Assembly (NCBI GenBank): GCA_022564695.1
Contig: JADFKX010000073.1
Location: forward strand, 1 to 9,169
DNA from: Chloroflexota bacterium
GTDB lineage: Bacteria; Chloroflexota; Dehalococcoidia; SM23-28-2; RBG-16-64-32
Reading direction: 5' to 3'
DNA length: 9,169 nt
Part shown: one piece after another, positions 1-5,371 of the stretch
Numbering within the stretch: position 1 is the first letter of the stretch
Layout: every line of letters begins with the position of its first letter
The notes under the pieces: model-generated
What the model was told of the DNA's origin: nothing
What the model saw: the letters and a program-made list of their open reading frames with translations, nothing else
The model's database searches: none
Program-made: the position numbers and the translations under genes

Positions 1-224
1 TTCACGCCGGAGAGCGGAGACAGGGTCAAACCGACAGCAGTGGGAACGTCATTCCCGGCACTGAGGATGACGTGACCGTGACGGATGACGCCGTGACGTT
101 TGTCATCCGCGACGTTGATTCTATCCCCGACGGTTCCGAGCTAGAGGTCAAGGCGTTTCATATGGAGAACCAAGAGAGCAGCGTGAACTGCGATACGTTT
201 ATGGAGACCCTGTCTCTAAATTGA
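1..224 (+). CDS. C-terminal fragment of an unrecognised protein (5' end outside window)
   Basis: The frame beginning at base 3 is open from the window edge to a TGA at 222-224, giving 73 residues of a protein whose start lies upstream. The visible part is acidic and polar, with alternating hydrophobic residues (TVTDDAVTFVIRDVD, then ELEVKAFHMENQ) that suggest beta strands, and it ends in METLSLN. There is one cysteine and no transmembrane segment. The composition would suit the end of a secreted or surface beta-sandwich protein, but I recognise no family. No convincing terminator hairpin with a T run follows the stop. The other two forward frames are closed within the first 65 bases. It could still be a chance open frame, since only 222 bases are visible. 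Confidence 0.5.
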   Translation, partial: HAGERRQGQTDSSGNVIPGTEDDVTVTDDAVTFVIRDVDSIPDGSELEVKAFHMENQESSVNCDTFMETLSLN

Positions 225-539
225 GGCGGCAGTAAGAGCGCCTTCTCCTATGATTGGAGCGGGCGATGGGAACCGCACCGGCGGTTGGGTAGGGGCGTCG
301 TGAGGTGGTGAGTGTACGCGCGAGGAGTAGACCAAAGAGCGAGGCGTATATCGCACGGTTCTCTCCACGGATTCGCCTGGGGTTGACATGGTGGCTTGCT
401 CACGGCCATGCGCCAAGATTTTGTCTGTTTACCTTTGGGTCAGAGATTCATCGCCAGAGGCCGGAAACATCTTGACATACGCTGCGCCTGGGCGGAAACT
501 CGGCGCAGCGGTACGCTTTCCACAGGGCAGAGGGTTGAG
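225..539. other. 315-base stretch without a supported gene
   Basis: This separates the fragment at the left edge from the zinc-knuckle gene. Open frames are present on both strands, but their translations look random (rich in Arg, Pro and Ser) and none has a good ribosome site. The only notable content is two copies of TTGACAT, at 383-389 and 472-478. The first matches a -35 box but has no -10 box at a suitable distance. The second could drive the gene at 540. Confidence 0.45.
472..500 (+). promoter_or_regulatory. weak candidate promoter for the zinc-knuckle gene
   Basis: A consensus -35 box TTGACA lies at 472-477. Seventeen bases further on, GAAACT (495-500) matches only three of six -10 positions. 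Transcription would begin near 507, ahead of the AGAGGG ribosome-site-like sequence at 529-534 and the GTG at 540. The geometry is right but the -10 box is poor. Confidence 0.25.
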
Positions 540-1070
540 GTGCCACAGCCTAATTACTGGATCCCTGTCCCAGCTACGGGTTCGCACTCGCCCGCCTTAC
601 GCAGGCACTGGACGCCTGCCTCTTCCACGACGCTAGTTGAGCCCCACGGCTATTGGAGCGCCGCGCCACCCAACGGCAGCGCAGCGCCCATCCTTGAGAG
701 ACACTGGACCCCTGTAACTCCGCGGAAAAACCGGAAGACAAACCATAACGCCCAAACCGTAACGCCAGATAGGGAAAGCGCAACGCTGCTATCCCAGGCG
801 GAGGCCCTCCTCCTCACTGAAAGCATAACGGCTAGCGACGAAACCGCCTCGATCCCACCGTTACTGTCACAAACCGCAACGCGACTCTGCGTGGGATGTG
901 GGAAGCCCTTGGAAGGGAAGCGGCCACAGGCGAAGGCTCACGGGGCCGCCTGCCGGCAGCGGGCCTACCGACGGCAGAAGAAGGCGGCGGCGCAAGCCCG
1001 TGACCAGCGAGAGGCCGGGCGTCAGGTCGAACCACAGCAAGCAGATCTGGTCCACATCACCATCGGCTAG
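540..1070 (+). CDS. Trp-repeat protein with C-terminal CCHC zinc-knuckle-like motif
   Basis: Predicted to be 176 residues from a GTG preceded by AGAGGG at five bases. The frame is open further up (ATG 408, TTG 396), but that extension has no ribosome site and looks less protein-like. Residues 6-69 form an imperfect two-unit repeat of 32 residues, each unit beginning Tyr-Trp and containing Arg-His-Trp-Thr-Pro. A polar linker follows. Residues 117-138 carry Cys-X2-Cys-Gly...His-X3-Cys followed by a basic helix (CRQRAYRRQKK). Small proteins of the pattern CxxCGKxL...CRQRAYRRR are, from memory, common in bacterial and mobile DNA and are presumed to bind zinc and nucleic acid. Here the usual third cysteine is His134, which could still be a ligand. 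Function is unknown. Half of the residues conserved between the repeat units use different synonymous codons, which argues that the frame is translated. Confidence 0.55.
   Translation: MPQPNYWIPVPATGSHSPALRRHWTPASSTTLVEPHGYWSAAPPNGSAAPILERHWTPVTPRKNRKTNHNAQTVTPDRESATLLSQAEALLLTESITASDETASIPPLLSQTATRLCVGCGKPLEGKRPQAKAHGAACRQRAYRRQKKAAAQARDQREAGRQVEPQQADLVHITIG
555..746 (+). repeat. imperfect 96-bp tandem duplication inside the zinc-knuckle gene
   Basis: Unit 1 is 555-650 and unit 2 is 651-746. The first 21 codons align well: Tyr-Trp at each start, a shared Gly-Ser, Pro and Leu, and Arg-His-Trp-Thr-Pro, for 12 identical residues out of 21. The remaining 11 codons of each unit have diverged. 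The strongest DNA match is CACTGGACSCCTG at 606-618 and 702-714, exactly 96 bases apart. Confidence 0.65.
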
Positions 1071-1071
1071 A

Positions 1072-1101
1072 TTCACCTATCGACGCATTTTGGTGTATCA
1101 T
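1072..1101 (+). promoter_or_regulatory. candidate promoter of the amidase gene
   Basis: TTCACC at 1072-1077 (four of six matches to a -35 box) is followed after 18 bases by TATCAT at 1096-1101 (four of six matches to a -10 box). Transcription would start near 1108, leaving a leader of about 39 bases that contains the ribosome site GGAGAGGA at 1133-1140. It begins immediately after the stop of the zinc-knuckle gene, so the amidase probably has its own promoter. Confidence 0.35.
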
Positions 1102-1146
1102 GCCATGGCGCGTCCCAGCACGTACGCCTGACGGAGAGGAATGCCC

Positions 1147-2571
1147 ATGTCTGAGCTCTGGTTCAAGCCTGCTTACGAACTCGCGGCGGCGATTCGCTCG
1201 CGCCAGCTCTCGCCCGTGGAGCTGATGGAGGCCTCCCTCCAGCGCATAGAGCAGGTCAATCCTGCCCTCAACGCCTTCATCGCCATGCGACCTGAGGAGG
1301 CGCTGGAGGACGCCCGTACTACTGCGGACCGCATCGCCAACGGGGAGGATGTTGGCCCGCTGGCCGGGCTCCCCTTTGGCGTGAAGGAGCTGGAGGACGC
1401 CGAGGGATTCCCATCTACACACGCCTCGGTGCCCTACAAGGACAACTGGCCGGACCGGGACTCCGTCCAGGTGGAGCGGCTGAAAAATGCGGGCGCCATC
1501 CTGCTTGGCAAGACCAACGCGCCGGAGTTCGGGTACACGGCGTTCACCAAAAACCTGCTGTTCGGGGTCACGCGCAACCCCTGGAACCTGGAGCGCACGC
1601 CCGGCGGCTCCAGCGGCGGCACCTCGGCGGCGATCGCCTCCGGCATGGTGTCGCTGGCCACCGGCTCTGACGGCGGCGGCTCCGTCCGCATCCCCGCTTG
1701 CTACACCGGCTGCTTCGGCCTGAAGCCGACGTTTGGCCGCGTGCCAAAGGGCCCGACCAAGATGCTTGGCTGGAACGACACTTCCGTCTACGGCCCGATA
1801 ACCCGCACAGTCCGCGACGCGGCTCTGTTCATGGATGCGGTTGTGGGCCCCCACCCGGGTGACCCCGATTCCCTGCCCCACCCCGGCATCTCCTACGTGG
1901 AGACGCTCGAGCAGCTTCCGGCCAAGCTCAAGATCGCCTGGAGCCCCACGCTGGGCTACGCGCGGCTGCAGACGGACGTCCGGCGCGAGGTGGAGAAGGC
2001 GGTGCGCGTGTTCGAGAAGCTGGGGCATCAGGTGGAGGAGCTGGAGGACGGCTTCCCGGATCCGTGGAAGGTCTGGGCACGGGTTTCCGGAGCGGAGACG
2101 TACGCTAAGATCGTCGATAAGATCGAGGAGCACCGCTCAGAGTTCGGGCGGGCGTTCCTCACGGGCGCCGAGGCAGCGGCGCAACTGACGCCCGAGCGGT
2201 ACGGCAAGGCGCAACGAGAGCGCGCAGAGCTGGTCAACTATCTTTGGCATCTGTTCGATCGCTACGACCTGCTAATGACGCCAACCCTTCCTACGGAGGC
2301 GTTCGACGCCCGCGGCAAGTGGCCGAGCGAGATAAATGGGGAGCCTCTCAAGAACCCGATACACGCTGTTGCTTTCACCTACCCGTTCAACCTGTCCGGG
2401 CACCCGGCAGCCACCGTGCGGGCAGGCCTCACCGACTCCGGCCTGCCTTGCGGCCTTCAGATCGTGGGGCCACGCCATCGGGAGGAGCTCATCTTTCAGG
2501 CGTCATACGCCTACGAGCAGGAGCGGCCCTGGAACGACGTTTGGCCCAAGGAGGTGCCGGTTAGCGTTTAG
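1147..2571 (+). CDS. amidase-signature family hydrolase
   Basis: A 474-residue serine amidohydrolase of the amidase-signature family (GatA, fatty-acid amide hydrolase and 6-aminohexanoate-cyclic-dimer hydrolase types), expected to hydrolyse an amide bond in the cytoplasm. The full Ser-cisSer-Lys triad is visible: Lys80 in PFGVKE, cis-Ser155 in PGGSSGG, and nucleophile Ser179 in GSDGGGSVRIPA, with the 24-residue serine spacing typical of the family. FGLKPTFGRV and the C-terminal NLSGHPAATV segment are also present, and the length is normal. GGAGAGGA at 1133-1140 sits six bases before the ATG at 1147 but directly abuts the ATG at 1141, so 1147 is the better start. It is unlikely to be GatA, because no gatB or gatC is nearby and the C-terminus resembles stand-alone amidases. 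The substrate cannot be told. The MaoC-like gene follows after 45 bases but seems to have its own promoter. Confidence 0.93.
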   Translation: MSELWFKPAYELAAAIRSRQLSPVELMEASLQRIEQVNPALNAFIAMRPEEALEDARTTADRIANGEDVGPLAGLPFGVKELEDAEGFPSTHASVPYKDNWPDRDSVQVERLKNAGAILLGKTNAPEFGYTAFTKNLLFGVTRNPWNLERTPGGSSGGTSAAIASGMVSLATGSDGGGSVRIPACYTGCFGLKPTFGRVPKGPTKMLGWNDTSVYGPITRTVRDAALFMDAVVGPHPGDPDSLPHPGISYVETLEQLPAKLKIAWSPTLGYARLQTDVRREVEKAVRVFEKLGHQVEELEDGFPDPWKVWARVSGAETYAKIVDKIEEHRSEFGRAFLTGAEAAAQLTPERYGKAQRERAELVNYLWHLFDRYDLLMTPTLPTEAFDARGKWPSEINGEPLKNPIHAVAFTYPFNLSGHPAATVRAGLTDSGLPCGLQIVGPRHREELIFQASYAYEQERPWNDVWPKEVPVSV

Positions 2572-2599
2572 CAAGATCGTCCTCTGGCAGCGATGGCGG

Positions 2600-2608
2600 T
2601 GCTATACT
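2600..2608 (+). promoter_or_regulatory. extended -10 promoter of the MaoC-like gene
   Basis: TGCTATACT combines the TGN extension with a five-of-six -10 hexamer (TATACT, 2603-2608). No -35 box stands 16-18 bases upstream, as is common for extended -10 promoters. The predicted transcription start near 2615 is two bases before the ATG at 2617, and no ribosome site is visible, so the mRNA is probably leaderless. The identical nine bases recur at 3929-3937. Confidence 0.5.
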
Positions 2609-2616
2609 GACGACGC

Positions 2617-3489
2617 ATGGCAGGGACAAGGACAGACGAGGCTTACGTTGGACGCGACTACGGCGGACGCAAGGTTGAGATCACGCCGGAGCTCGTCCGG
2701 CGTTACGCCGAGGGGGTAGGGGACGAGAACCCCTGGTACTTCGGCGACTCACCCTTCGGCGGGCCGGTGGCGCCGGCCCTGATCCTGCACTCCGAGGTTT
2801 ATCACGACCTGTCCTGGTATCTCCCCAACATCTACGGCAACCTGCACACCAAGCAGGAGTGGGAGCTGTTCCAGCATGTCATGGTGGGGGACACCGTAAC
2901 CACCCGCTCCTTGATCGTCGACAGATACGTCAAGCGGGACCGCGAATACGTGGTCAAGGAGGTGACATGCTCCGGGCCGGACGGGCGGATCATGAGCCGC
3001 AGCCGGACGCACCAGAGCTTCCTGCTGGACGCGGGGACGGGGATCGTCGTCGACAAGAAGCGGGAGAAGAGGAGCGACCGGCGCTTTGACGTGAACGCGC
3101 AGGAGCCGCTGGAGGATATACATATACCCAGCAAAGACGTCACGCTGGAGATGTGCCAGAAGTTCTCCGGCCCCGCCAAGAACTACCACAACGACATTGA
3201 GGCGGCGCGGGCGCTTGGCTTCCCGGACATCGTGGTCGAGGGGATGATGACACTATGCTTCCTCTCACAGATGATGACGGAGCGCTTTGGCGCCGGATGG
3301 TACGAGGGCGGCCGGCTGAGCGTGAACCTGGTGAACGTGCTCTGGCAGAACGATCAGGTCACCTGTCGCGGTCAGGTCACGGCGCTTACGCAGGAAGGCT
3401 CCCGACAACGGGCGCACTTGCAAGTGTCATGTGAGAAGCCGGACGACACGAAGGTGGTAGTGGGCAGCGCCAGCGCGCTCCAAGAGTAG
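2617..3489 (+). CDS. two-domain MaoC-like (hot-dog fold) acyl-CoA dehydratase/hydratase
   Basis: Predicted 290-residue double hot-dog protein. Residues about 10-145 resemble the FAS1-like/MaoC N-terminal dehydratase domain (YAEGVGDENPWY near residue 30), and residues about 165-285 a MaoC domain (FSGPAKNYHND at 183-193, then GFPDIVVEGMM). The family hydrates or dehydrates enoyl/3-hydroxyacyl-CoA thioesters in fatty-acid or organic-acid metabolism. The (R)-hydratase motif SGDxNPIHxD is split here: the N-domain keeps Asp36, Asn38 and Pro39 but has Tyr41 in place of His, while the C-domain keeps His191 and Asp193 but has Pro186 in place of the catalytic Asp. It may use a composite site, act on an unusual substrate, or be non-catalytic. 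The ATG is chosen because the promoter lies just in front of it. A bidirectional-looking hairpin follows 35 bases after the stop. The substrate is unknown. Confidence 0.85.
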   Translation: MAGTRTDEAYVGRDYGGRKVEITPELVRRYAEGVGDENPWYFGDSPFGGPVAPALILHSEVYHDLSWYLPNIYGNLHTKQEWELFQHVMVGDTVTTRSLIVDRYVKRDREYVVKEVTCSGPDGRIMSRSRTHQSFLLDAGTGIVVDKKREKRSDRRFDVNAQEPLEDIHIPSKDVTLEMCQKFSGPAKNYHNDIEAARALGFPDIVVEGMMTLCFLSQMMTERFGAGWYEGGRLSVNLVNVLWQNDQVTCRGQVTALTQEGSRQRAHLQVSCEKPDDTKVVVGSASALQE

Positions 3490-3512
3490 CCAACGGCGAA
3501 CCCGCCCCCTCT

Positions 3513-3543
3513 AAAAAGCGAAAGGCCCAGCCGATGGCTGGGC
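3513..3543 (-). terminator. intrinsic terminator between convergent genes
   Basis: An 8-bp perfect stem (GCCCAGCC at 3525-3532 with GGCTGGGC at 3536-3543) encloses a GAT loop. On the minus strand it is followed by TTTCGCTTTTT, so it best terminates the small minus-strand gene ending at 3567. Read on the plus strand, the downstream sequence has only scattered T residues, but it may also stop transcription of the MaoC-like gene. Confidence 0.75.
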
Positions 3544-3566
3544 TAGTCTATATTCAGTCTACGACA

Positions 3567-3833
3567 CTAGGAAGGTTCTCTTGGCAGCCGCTCCACTATC
3601 ATGTCGAGCGCCTCGCCGCGGTGCAGCCATTGCACAAGCTCCTTGCGCAGGAGCAGGCTGGCCGTCTCCAGCGCCTGTGTCCGCTCTGAGTCACGTTGCT
3701 GGCCCATGGCGAAGTGAACCTCTCTCAAAGCGCTCTCGCAGGCGGCGGCCATGCGCCAGGCGAAGAACCAGCGACCGTTCAGATCAGCCCAGGTACCTTC
3801 GGTATGTGGGAGTGTCCGTTGCTCCATCGCCAT
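3567..3833 (-). CDS. small hypothetical protein
   Basis: About 88 residues from the ATG at 3833, ending in a TAG. A TTG at 3848 in the same frame would add five residues, and neither start has a strong, well-spaced ribosome site. The protein is soluble and predicted mostly helical, with a Trp-rich early segment (GRWFFAWRMAAACESALREV, about residues 15-34) and a Leu-rich second half (ETASLLLRKELVQWLHRG), then MIVERLPREPS. I recognise no domain. Support for a real gene comes from the well-placed terminator 24 bases after its stop, its position opposite the cyclophilin across a short spacer, and a sensible amino-acid make-up. It is transcribed alone. Function is unknown. Confidence 0.65.
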   Translation of the reverse strand: MAMEQRTLPHTEGTWADLNGRWFFAWRMAAACESALREVHFAMGQQRDSERTQALETASLLLRKELVQWLHRGEALDMIVERLPREPS

Positions 3834-3928
3834 AATTAGCAAACCCAACCCTTTCTTCTTAGTTCATCAATTAAGGATGCTCTGACCGCGCTCGTGTTAC
3901 ATGAAATCTCGGATGAAATAGCGCCGTT

Positions 3929-3937
3929 TGCTATACT
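3929..3937 (+). promoter_or_regulatory. extended -10 promoter of the cyclophilin gene
   Basis: TGCTATACT, the same nine bases as at 2600-2608, gives an extended -10 box (hexamer 3932-3937) without a recognisable -35. Transcription would begin near 3944, leaving a 27-base leader that includes GGAGG at 3956-3960, ten bases before the TTG start. It lies in the 137-base spacer shared with the divergent small gene. I found no convincing promoter for the minus direction. Confidence 0.5.
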
Positions 3938-3970
3938 AGGAAGGAATCAAATCGCGGAGGTAGTTAGAGC

Positions 3971-4789
3971 TTGGCTAAACGACAGAGGCGACGAAGACGG
4001 CTTTCGGGACGGGCTGCGGGAGACACTGGGGAGCACAAGGCGAAGCTCCCGTTTCCCGTCAACCTGATCTGGAACTCCAAGATTCTCTACGTCATATTCA
4101 TCATGGCGATGATCGGCGGCCTGGCCGCCGTCGGGCTATCGCCCGGCCTCGGCAGCACGGGCGGCTCGACACCGGCTGAGATCGTAGACGAAGAGGAGCT
4201 GCCGGATGTCGAGGGAACGCCGGAGGGTCTGCTAACGTTCAGCGCTCCGGAGAAGACGATTGATGTTACGAAGGGCTACAACGCCGTCATCACGACCGAT
4301 GCGGGCGACATTGTCGTAGCGCTGAACCCGGACGCTCCCGTAGCCGCAAACAGCTTCGCCTTCCTGGCCGGCCAGAACTTCTATGACGGGCTGGAGTTCT
4401 TCTGGGTCCTCCCGGAGTTCGACGCTCAGGCCGGAGACCCCACCTGTGCATCCTCCAGCGAGTTCTCGTGTTCGGGCACCGGCAGCCCCGGCTACGACCT
4501 CCCCAAAGAAGGAGGTTCAGCCACAGCCAGCCAGTGGGCGGTGATCGCTCCGCTCACCATCTCCGGCGGCGACCGGGTGCACGGCAGCCAGTTCGTGATC
4601 GCGCTGGCCAATGGAGAGCTAGAGGGCAGCATCATCGGCGAGGTGATAGAGGGGCAGTATATCCTGGAGGCGCTGCCGCAACGTGTGCCGTGCTTTGGCT
4701 CCCTGCCGAGCGAATCCAACCCCTGTCAGACGGACGGAGAGTTGCCGGACGCGCTCACCATCGTGGACATCGTCGTTCAGCCAGCCTAG
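3971..4789 (+). CDS. membrane-anchored cyclophilin-type peptidyl-prolyl isomerase, catalytic Arg replaced
   Basis: A 272-residue protein starting at TTG, supported by GGAGG ten bases upstream. It has a very basic N-terminus (KRQRRRRR), a membrane segment at about residues 38-58, an acidic linker to about 95, then a cyclophilin domain placed outside the membrane by the positive-inside rule. Recognisable blocks are VITTDAGDIVVALNPDAPVA, NFYDGLEFF, QAGDP and HGSQFVIAL. Cyclophilins catalyse Xaa-Pro isomerisation and aid folding. The FHRV motif reads Phe-Phe-Trp-Val (143-146), so the catalytic Arg (Arg55 of human CypA) is Trp145. The motif Gln is kept as Gln153. A cysteine pair (Cys159, Cys167) sits in an enlarged loop after GDP, and Cys241/Cys252 form another; these could be disulfides. 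Weak isomerase activity or a pure binding/chaperone role is likely. A convergent hairpin lies 19 bases after the stop. Confidence 0.85.
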   Translation: MAKRQRRRRRLSGRAAGDTGEHKAKLPFPVNLIWNSKILYVIFIMAMIGGLAAVGLSPGLGSTGGSTPAEIVDEEELPDVEGTPEGLLTFSAPEKTIDVTKGYNAVITTDAGDIVVALNPDAPVAANSFAFLAGQNFYDGLEFFWVLPEFDAQAGDPTCASSSEFSCSGTGSPGYDLPKEGGSATASQWAVIAPLTISGGDRVHGSQFVIALANGELEGSIIGEVIEGQYILEALPQRVPCFGSLPSESNPCQTDGELPDALTIVDIVVQPA

Positions 4790-4801
4790 AGCCCTAGTGA
4801 G

Positions 4802-4836
4802 AAAAAGCAAGGCCGACCGCTAGCGCGGTCGGCCTT
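4802..4836 (-). terminator. intrinsic terminator of the ALDH-ureohydrolase-tatA cluster
   Basis: A 12-bp perfect stem (4809-4820 with 4825-4836) encloses a four-base TAGC loop. On the minus strand a TTTTT tract (4802-4806) follows after GC, so it ends the tatA transcript 23 bases past the stop. On the plus strand it lies 19 bases after the cyclophilin stop and may block that transcript too, although the T run there is only two bases. Confidence 0.85.
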
Positions 4837-4858
4837 CAGCGTGTTCGACCGGTAAGAC

Positions 4859-5098
4859 CTAGGCCTTCTTCTCCTCAGTGGTATCGACCGAAGCCTTCTC
4901 CTCCTCAGAAGTGTCGGCCGAAGCCTTCTTCTCCTCTGGCTCCTGCTCGCCTTCCTTCACTTCGTGACGGAACTCGCGAATGGCGCGGCCTATGGAGCCA
5001 CCGATGTCACCGAGTTTGGACGCCCCGAACAAGACCACCAATATGGCAAGGACTATGCCCAACTCAAGCGGCCCTACTGGAAGAGCAAGGAACGGCAT
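4859..5098 (-). CDS. tatA: TatA-family twin-arginine translocase subunit
   Basis: A 79-residue protein with TatA architecture: a short N-terminus, one transmembrane helix (residues about 10-24), the Phe-Gly hinge (LFGASKLGDIG), an amphipathic basic helix (SIGRAIREFRHEV), and a highly acidic, Lys/Glu-rich tail. TatA subunits polymerise in the cytoplasmic membrane and form the passage for folded proteins exported by TatBC. The ATG is well supported by AAGGAGG about seven bases upstream (5106-5112). The size is normal for TatA and short for TatB. No tatC is in the window. It is the last gene of the minus-strand cluster, 63 bases after the two-helix membrane protein, and is followed by a strong terminator. 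The tail contains a 30-bp tandem duplication. TatA and TatE cannot be distinguished from sequence alone. Confidence 0.92.
   Translation of the reverse strand: MPFLALPVGPLELGIVLAILVVLFGASKLGDIGGSIGRAIREFRHEVKEGEQEPEEKKASADTSEEEKASVDTTEEKKA
4863..4937. repeat. 30-bp tandem repeat encoding the TatA tail
   Basis: Two 30-bp units (4863-4892 and 4893-4922) and a partial third (4923-4937) encode a ten-residue motif approximating KASxDTxEEx on the minus strand. The units are similar but not identical, so this is a duplication that has begun to diverge. It is in frame and only lengthens or shortens the acidic tail. Confidence 0.75.
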
Positions 5099-5161
5099 AT
5101 CAGCGCCTCCTTCTTATCACAAGTAAAGCGTACCATACATGGCTGCCGCCGCAACCACCGA

Positions 5162-5371
5162 TCAGGCCGCCGCCGCTCTTTCTACCAGGAACATTATCGC
5201 AAAAAAGAGAATGGCCAGACCAAGCGCTGGGAGTCCTACCTGCCAGATGCCTCCCACGAAGAAGAAGATCGCCGCCGCAAGCGCGATAGACATACCCGAT
5301 ACGGCGAGTATGCGGGCAACGACCACGAACGAGGAAACCGGTTGGAGCCGCGGCGGCGGTGGTTCTTCCAT
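5162..5371 (-). CDS. small two-helix membrane protein
   Basis: A 69-residue protein with a proline-rich N-terminus (MEEPPPPRLQPVSS) and two hydrophobic helices, about residues 14-42 and 46-64, joined by a tight turn around VGGIWQVGLP, so both ends face the same side of the membrane. No domain is recognised. Its ATG directly follows the TAG of the ureohydrolase gene, and the last codons of that gene supply the purine-rich AGGGAG as ribosome site, so translation is probably coupled. TatA follows 63 bases later. The placement hints at a membrane role alongside TatA, but this could be no more than shared transcription. The frame's hydrophobic profile and the stop-start junction make it more believable than the plus-strand frames that overlap it. 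Confidence 0.75.
   Translation of the reverse strand: MEEPPPPRLQPVSSFVVVARILAVSGMSIALAAAIFFFVGGIWQVGLPALGLAILFFAIMFLVERAAAA

Noticed and set aside
216..416. A 66-residue minus-strand open frame in the left gap
   Set aside because: It is rich in Pro, Ser and Arg, has no ribosome site and no recognisable motif, and runs into the end of the plus-strand fragment.
950..960. CTGCCGGCAG in the zinc-knuckle gene as a second copy of the 22-bp palindrome
   Set aside because: Only the central ten bases match. A self-complementary GC-rich ten-mer inside coding DNA is easily due to chance.
1057..2133. A 358-residue open frame on the minus strand opposite the amidase gene
   Set aside because: It lies antisense to an amidase with an intact catalytic triad, its translation is rich in Arg, Gly and Leu without recognisable motifs, and high GC commonly produces such frames.
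5106..5140. A TATGGT -10-like box on the minus strand as a separate promoter for tatA
   Set aside because: It matches only four of six positions and no -35 box is found at a suitable distance; readthrough from the upstream genes is simpler.
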